Positions 15,867 to 17,571 of a stretch of 17,571 nucleotides of DNA are shown here, piece after piece. A program made the translations under genes and the position numbers. The notes under the pieces were generated by a model. The model saw nothing but the letters and a program-made list of their open reading frames with translations, was not told the origin of the DNA and ran no database searches. Source of the stretch: SAR116 cluster bacterium (lineage in GTDB: Bacteria; Pseudomonadota; Alphaproteobacteria; Puniceispirillales; Marisalimonadaceae). Location: contig NZIY01000053.1 of the NCBI GenBank assembly GCA_002691795.1, positions 31,406 through 48,976 on the forward strand, in the 5' to 3' direction. Numbering within the stretch: position 1 is the stretch's first letter; each line of letters starts with the position of its first letter.

Positions 15867-16817
15867 CTATATTCCCTTTGGAATAGGAATTTTTTTATCT
15901 TCAAGTTTATTTTTTAATCTTAGAATTAATCTTTCAAGTTCTACAAAGTCATTTTTATCTAAAATTGGTCCTGGCGCCCTAACTTTTGATGATTTAATAA
16001 CACCAATTAATTTTAAAACTTCTTTACGGATAGCTAACCCAATACCAAATTGCTGTTCATGCCTTATAAGAGGCAAATAAAGATCAAATAGGTCCTCTGC
16101 TTTTTCATAATCTTTTTTAAAAAAAAGATTACAAACTTCAACTAGCATTTGAGTAAATGCAAATCCGGTCATTATTCCATCTGCACCTCTTTTTAATTCT
16201 TGAGGAACATAGATACCACCATTTCCAACTAGAATCGAAAATGGACTCGTTTTCATTGAATTTCTAAATTCTATCAATTGAGAAAGCTTTTTATGCCCTG
16301 GACAGTCTTCGTGTTTAAACATTAAAAAATTTTCATTATTAGAAAATAAATCTTTTATTACAGATGTGGATAAATATACGTTTGTTGTTGGGGGATAATC
16401 TTGCAAACAAATTGGAATATTTTTCAAAGAGATAGAGACCTGATTAAAATAACTTTTTATCTGGTCATCATTTTTTAACCCATTGTTACCAGCAACCATA
16501 ACGCCTGATGCACCTAGTTCCATTGAGTCGTTAGATATAGATATTAAATTATCTAACCCTGGATTACTTACCCCAACTATAACTGGAACTTGTTTTCCAA
16601 TATTTTTTATATATCTCTGAATTACTAGTTTTTGTTCTTGCAAGTTTAATTTAGGAGCTTCACCCATCACACCCAAAATAGTTAACCCAGAAACTTGAGC
16701 CGAAATATAATACTCAGATAACTTATCAATTGATGGAAAATCAATATTACCATCATCATTAAATGGTGTTGTTGCGATAGCAAAAACTCCATTAGATTTT
16801 CTTAAATCAAAATTCAT
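15867..16817 (-). CDS. DapA-family (dihydrodipicolinate synthase/N-acetylneuraminate lyase superfamily) aldolase or lyase
   Basis: A 316-residue class-I aldolase-type TIM barrel. Numbered from ATG 16817: the start GVFAIATTPF (10-19), the family tyrosine Y141 in LQDYPPTTN and the Schiff-base lysine K168 in MFKHEDCPG are in the expected order, so the pyruvate-type chemistry is likely kept. The substrate loop is GVMGEAPKL (49-57) instead of the GTTGE of lysine-pathway DapA, which argues against dihydrodipicolinate synthesis. Family members act on keto acids, including glyoxylate plus pyruvate (4-hydroxy-2-oxoglutarate aldolase). Since glyoxylate is an end product of purine breakdown, such a role is possible here but is only inference. 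A TTG six bases further upstream (16823) is an alternative start. I prefer the ATG, although neither has a clear Shine-Dalgarno. It leads the unit DapA-like, racemase-family, puuE. Confidence 0.82.
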   Translation of the reverse strand: MNFDLRKSNGVFAIATTPFNDDGNIDFPSIDKLSEYYISAQVSGLTILGVMGEAPKLNLQEQKLVIQRYIKNIGKQVPVIVGVSNPGLDNLISISNDSMELGASGVMVAGNNGLKNDDQIKSYFNQVSISLKNIPICLQDYPPTTNVYLSTSVIKDLFSNNENFLMFKHEDCPGHKKLSQLIEFRNSMKTSPFSILVGNGGIYVPQELKRGADGIMTGFAFTQMLVEVCNLFFKKDYEKAEDLFDLYLPLIRHEQQFGIGLAIRKEVLKLIGVIKSSKVRAPGPILDKNDFVELERLILRLKNKLEDKKIPIPKGI

Positions 16818-16896
16818 AAACAAAAGTTTTTAATTCTATATTAATAACTATAATGCTAAACTTAAAATATTAATAGCTTTGTTAAATTAAACTCAA
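16818..16896 (-). promoter_or_regulatory. AT-rich gap upstream of the DapA-like gene
   Basis: This gap between the ABC ATPase stop and the DapA-like start is where a promoter for the DapA-like, racemase-family and puuE genes would be expected. It is nearly all A+T, with weak TAATAT-like and TATAGT-like hexamers but no confident -35/-10 pair. No stem-loop terminator for the ABC gene is visible, so read-through from it cannot be excluded. Confidence 0.25.
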
Positions 16897-17571
16897 TCAG
16901 GCTAGTAAATGACAGTTATTTTTTTCCCAGCTAACTTCAACATTTTCACCTAATTTAAATTCATTCTTAAAAAATAACTTATCCTCAACAAGTATTTGTA
17001 AACTATTACTTTGATTTGAGCATATCAATTTCACATTCTCACCCTGAAATTCAAGATCTCTAATTGTCATTGTATTGTGATTTGACTTTCTGGTTTTAAT
17101 TACAGTTATTTGATCCATCCTTACAGCATATTTTTTATTATTTTGCAAAACGACGTTATGACTACCAACAAAATTAGCAACAAACTCGTTTTTTGGTTTA
17201 TTAAAAATATTAAAAGGTGAATCAAATTGTTCTATAATTCCATCATTCATAACAACAGCTATATCAGCTAATGCTAATGCCTCTTCTTGAGAATGAGTGA
17301 CATGTATAAATGTTATACCAAGTTTTTTTTGAATGTTCTTTAACTCTGATCTCATTTTAATTCTAAGAAAAGGATCGAGAGCAGAAAGAGGCTCATCTAA
17401 TAATAAAATTGAAGGACTTGTAATTAATGACCTTGCAAGAGCTACTCTTTGCTGTTGACCTCCAGATAATTGATTCGGGAACCTATCAGAAAAATTATTC
17501 ATTTGAACCATTTCTAAAATTTTTAACGCTGAAGAATATCTTTTTTCTTTAGTAATGCCTTTAATCTTTAA
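16897..17571 (-). CDS. ABC transporter ATP-binding protein (PotA/FbpC-like), N-terminus cut by right edge
   Basis: The reading frame is open to the right edge, so the true start lies outside and an internal ATG at 17511 is not the start. The 224 visible residues include the ABC signature LSGGQQQR (35-42), Walker B ILLLDEP (55-61), D-loop SALD (63-66) and switch histidine His93 in VTHSQEEAL. A short C-terminal TOBE-like regulatory region follows (about 150-224). Walker A and the Q-loop are missing with the edge. The long helical stretch before the signature and the TOBE tail place it with importer ATPases for polyamines, ferric iron, phosphonate-type or other small solutes (PotA/FbpC/UgpC group). 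The C-terminus is short compared with PotA (about 370 aa in total). Cognate permease and binding-protein genes are presumably further right. Whether it imports a purine-related solute cannot be judged. Confidence 0.88.
   Translation of the reverse strand, partial: LKIKGITKEKRYSSALKILEMVQMNNFSDRFPNQLSGGQQQRVALARSLITSPSILLLDEPLSALDPFLRIKMRSELKNIQKKLGITFIHVTHSQEEALALADIAVVMNDGIIEQFDSPFNIFNKPKNEFVANFVGSHNVVLQNNKKYAVRMDQITVIKTRKSNHNTMTIRDLEFQGENVKLICSNQSNSLQILVEDKLFFKNEFKLGENVEVSWEKNNCHLLA

Noticed and set aside
15724..16080. Plus-strand open frame of 118 codons
   Set aside because: It is antisense to the start of the racemase-family gene and the end of the DapA-like gene, both well supported; it is a by-product of AT-rich codon use.
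15867..16817. Lysine-pathway dapA, or sialic acid lyase coupled to the TRAP transporter
   Set aside because: The GTTGE loop is absent and the neighbours are ureide genes; no other sialic acid genes (nanK, nanE) are present.
17509..17511. ATG at 17511 as start of a short ABC protein
   Set aside because: The frame stays open to the window edge and the residues before it continue the normal ABC helical domain, so the gene is cut by the edge rather than starting here.

Overview
The window is a purine (urate) degradation locus from a strongly AT-rich, tightly packed genome. Genes are mostly separated by 0-35 bases, several overlap, and the longest non-coding gap is 117 bases. The gene set (respiratory urate oxidase PuuD, PuuE-type allantoinase, TRAP transporter, HyuA/HyuB) combined with very low GC and streamlined spacing suggests a marine alphaproteobacterium of the Pelagibacterales (SAR11) or a similarly AT-rich lineage. 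That placement is inference from composition and content; no rRNA or other marker is present.

Left part (1-5451): the first 60 bases are the N-terminus of a minus-strand glyoxylate aminotransferase (PucG/serine-glyoxylate aminotransferase type) cut by the edge. Divergent from it is a two-gene plus-strand unit: a long FAD/Fe-S 2-hydroxyacid-dehydrogenase-like protein (YdiJ-like) followed two bases later by a cytoplasmic BisC/TorZ-type molybdopterin enzyme.

Centre (5440-7564): the urate core. uraD (minus) and uraH (plus) are divergent, and uraH is followed by puuD. Together they take urate to 5-hydroxyisourate (PuuD, electrons to cytochrome c), to OHCU (UraH), to (S)-allantoin (UraD).

Right part (7565-17571, all minus, read right to left): a spermidine/iron-type ABC ATPase cut by the right edge; then a DapA-family lyase, an Asp/Glu/hydantoin racemase-family protein and the PuuE-like allantoinase as one tight unit; then after 117 bases a TRAP transporter (dctP, dctQ, dctM) followed by the ATP-dependent hydantoinase-type pair hyuA-hyuB.

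Working model: allantoin made by the core is opened by PuuE to allantoate, and the edge aminotransferase could act later on ureidoglycine plus glyoxylate. The roles of HyuAB, the racemase-family protein (which lacks both usual catalytic cysteines), the DapA-like protein, the TRAP ligand and the redox pair are unassigned. Xanthine dehydrogenase, allantoate amidohydrolase/allantoicase and ureidoglycolate enzymes are not in the window.
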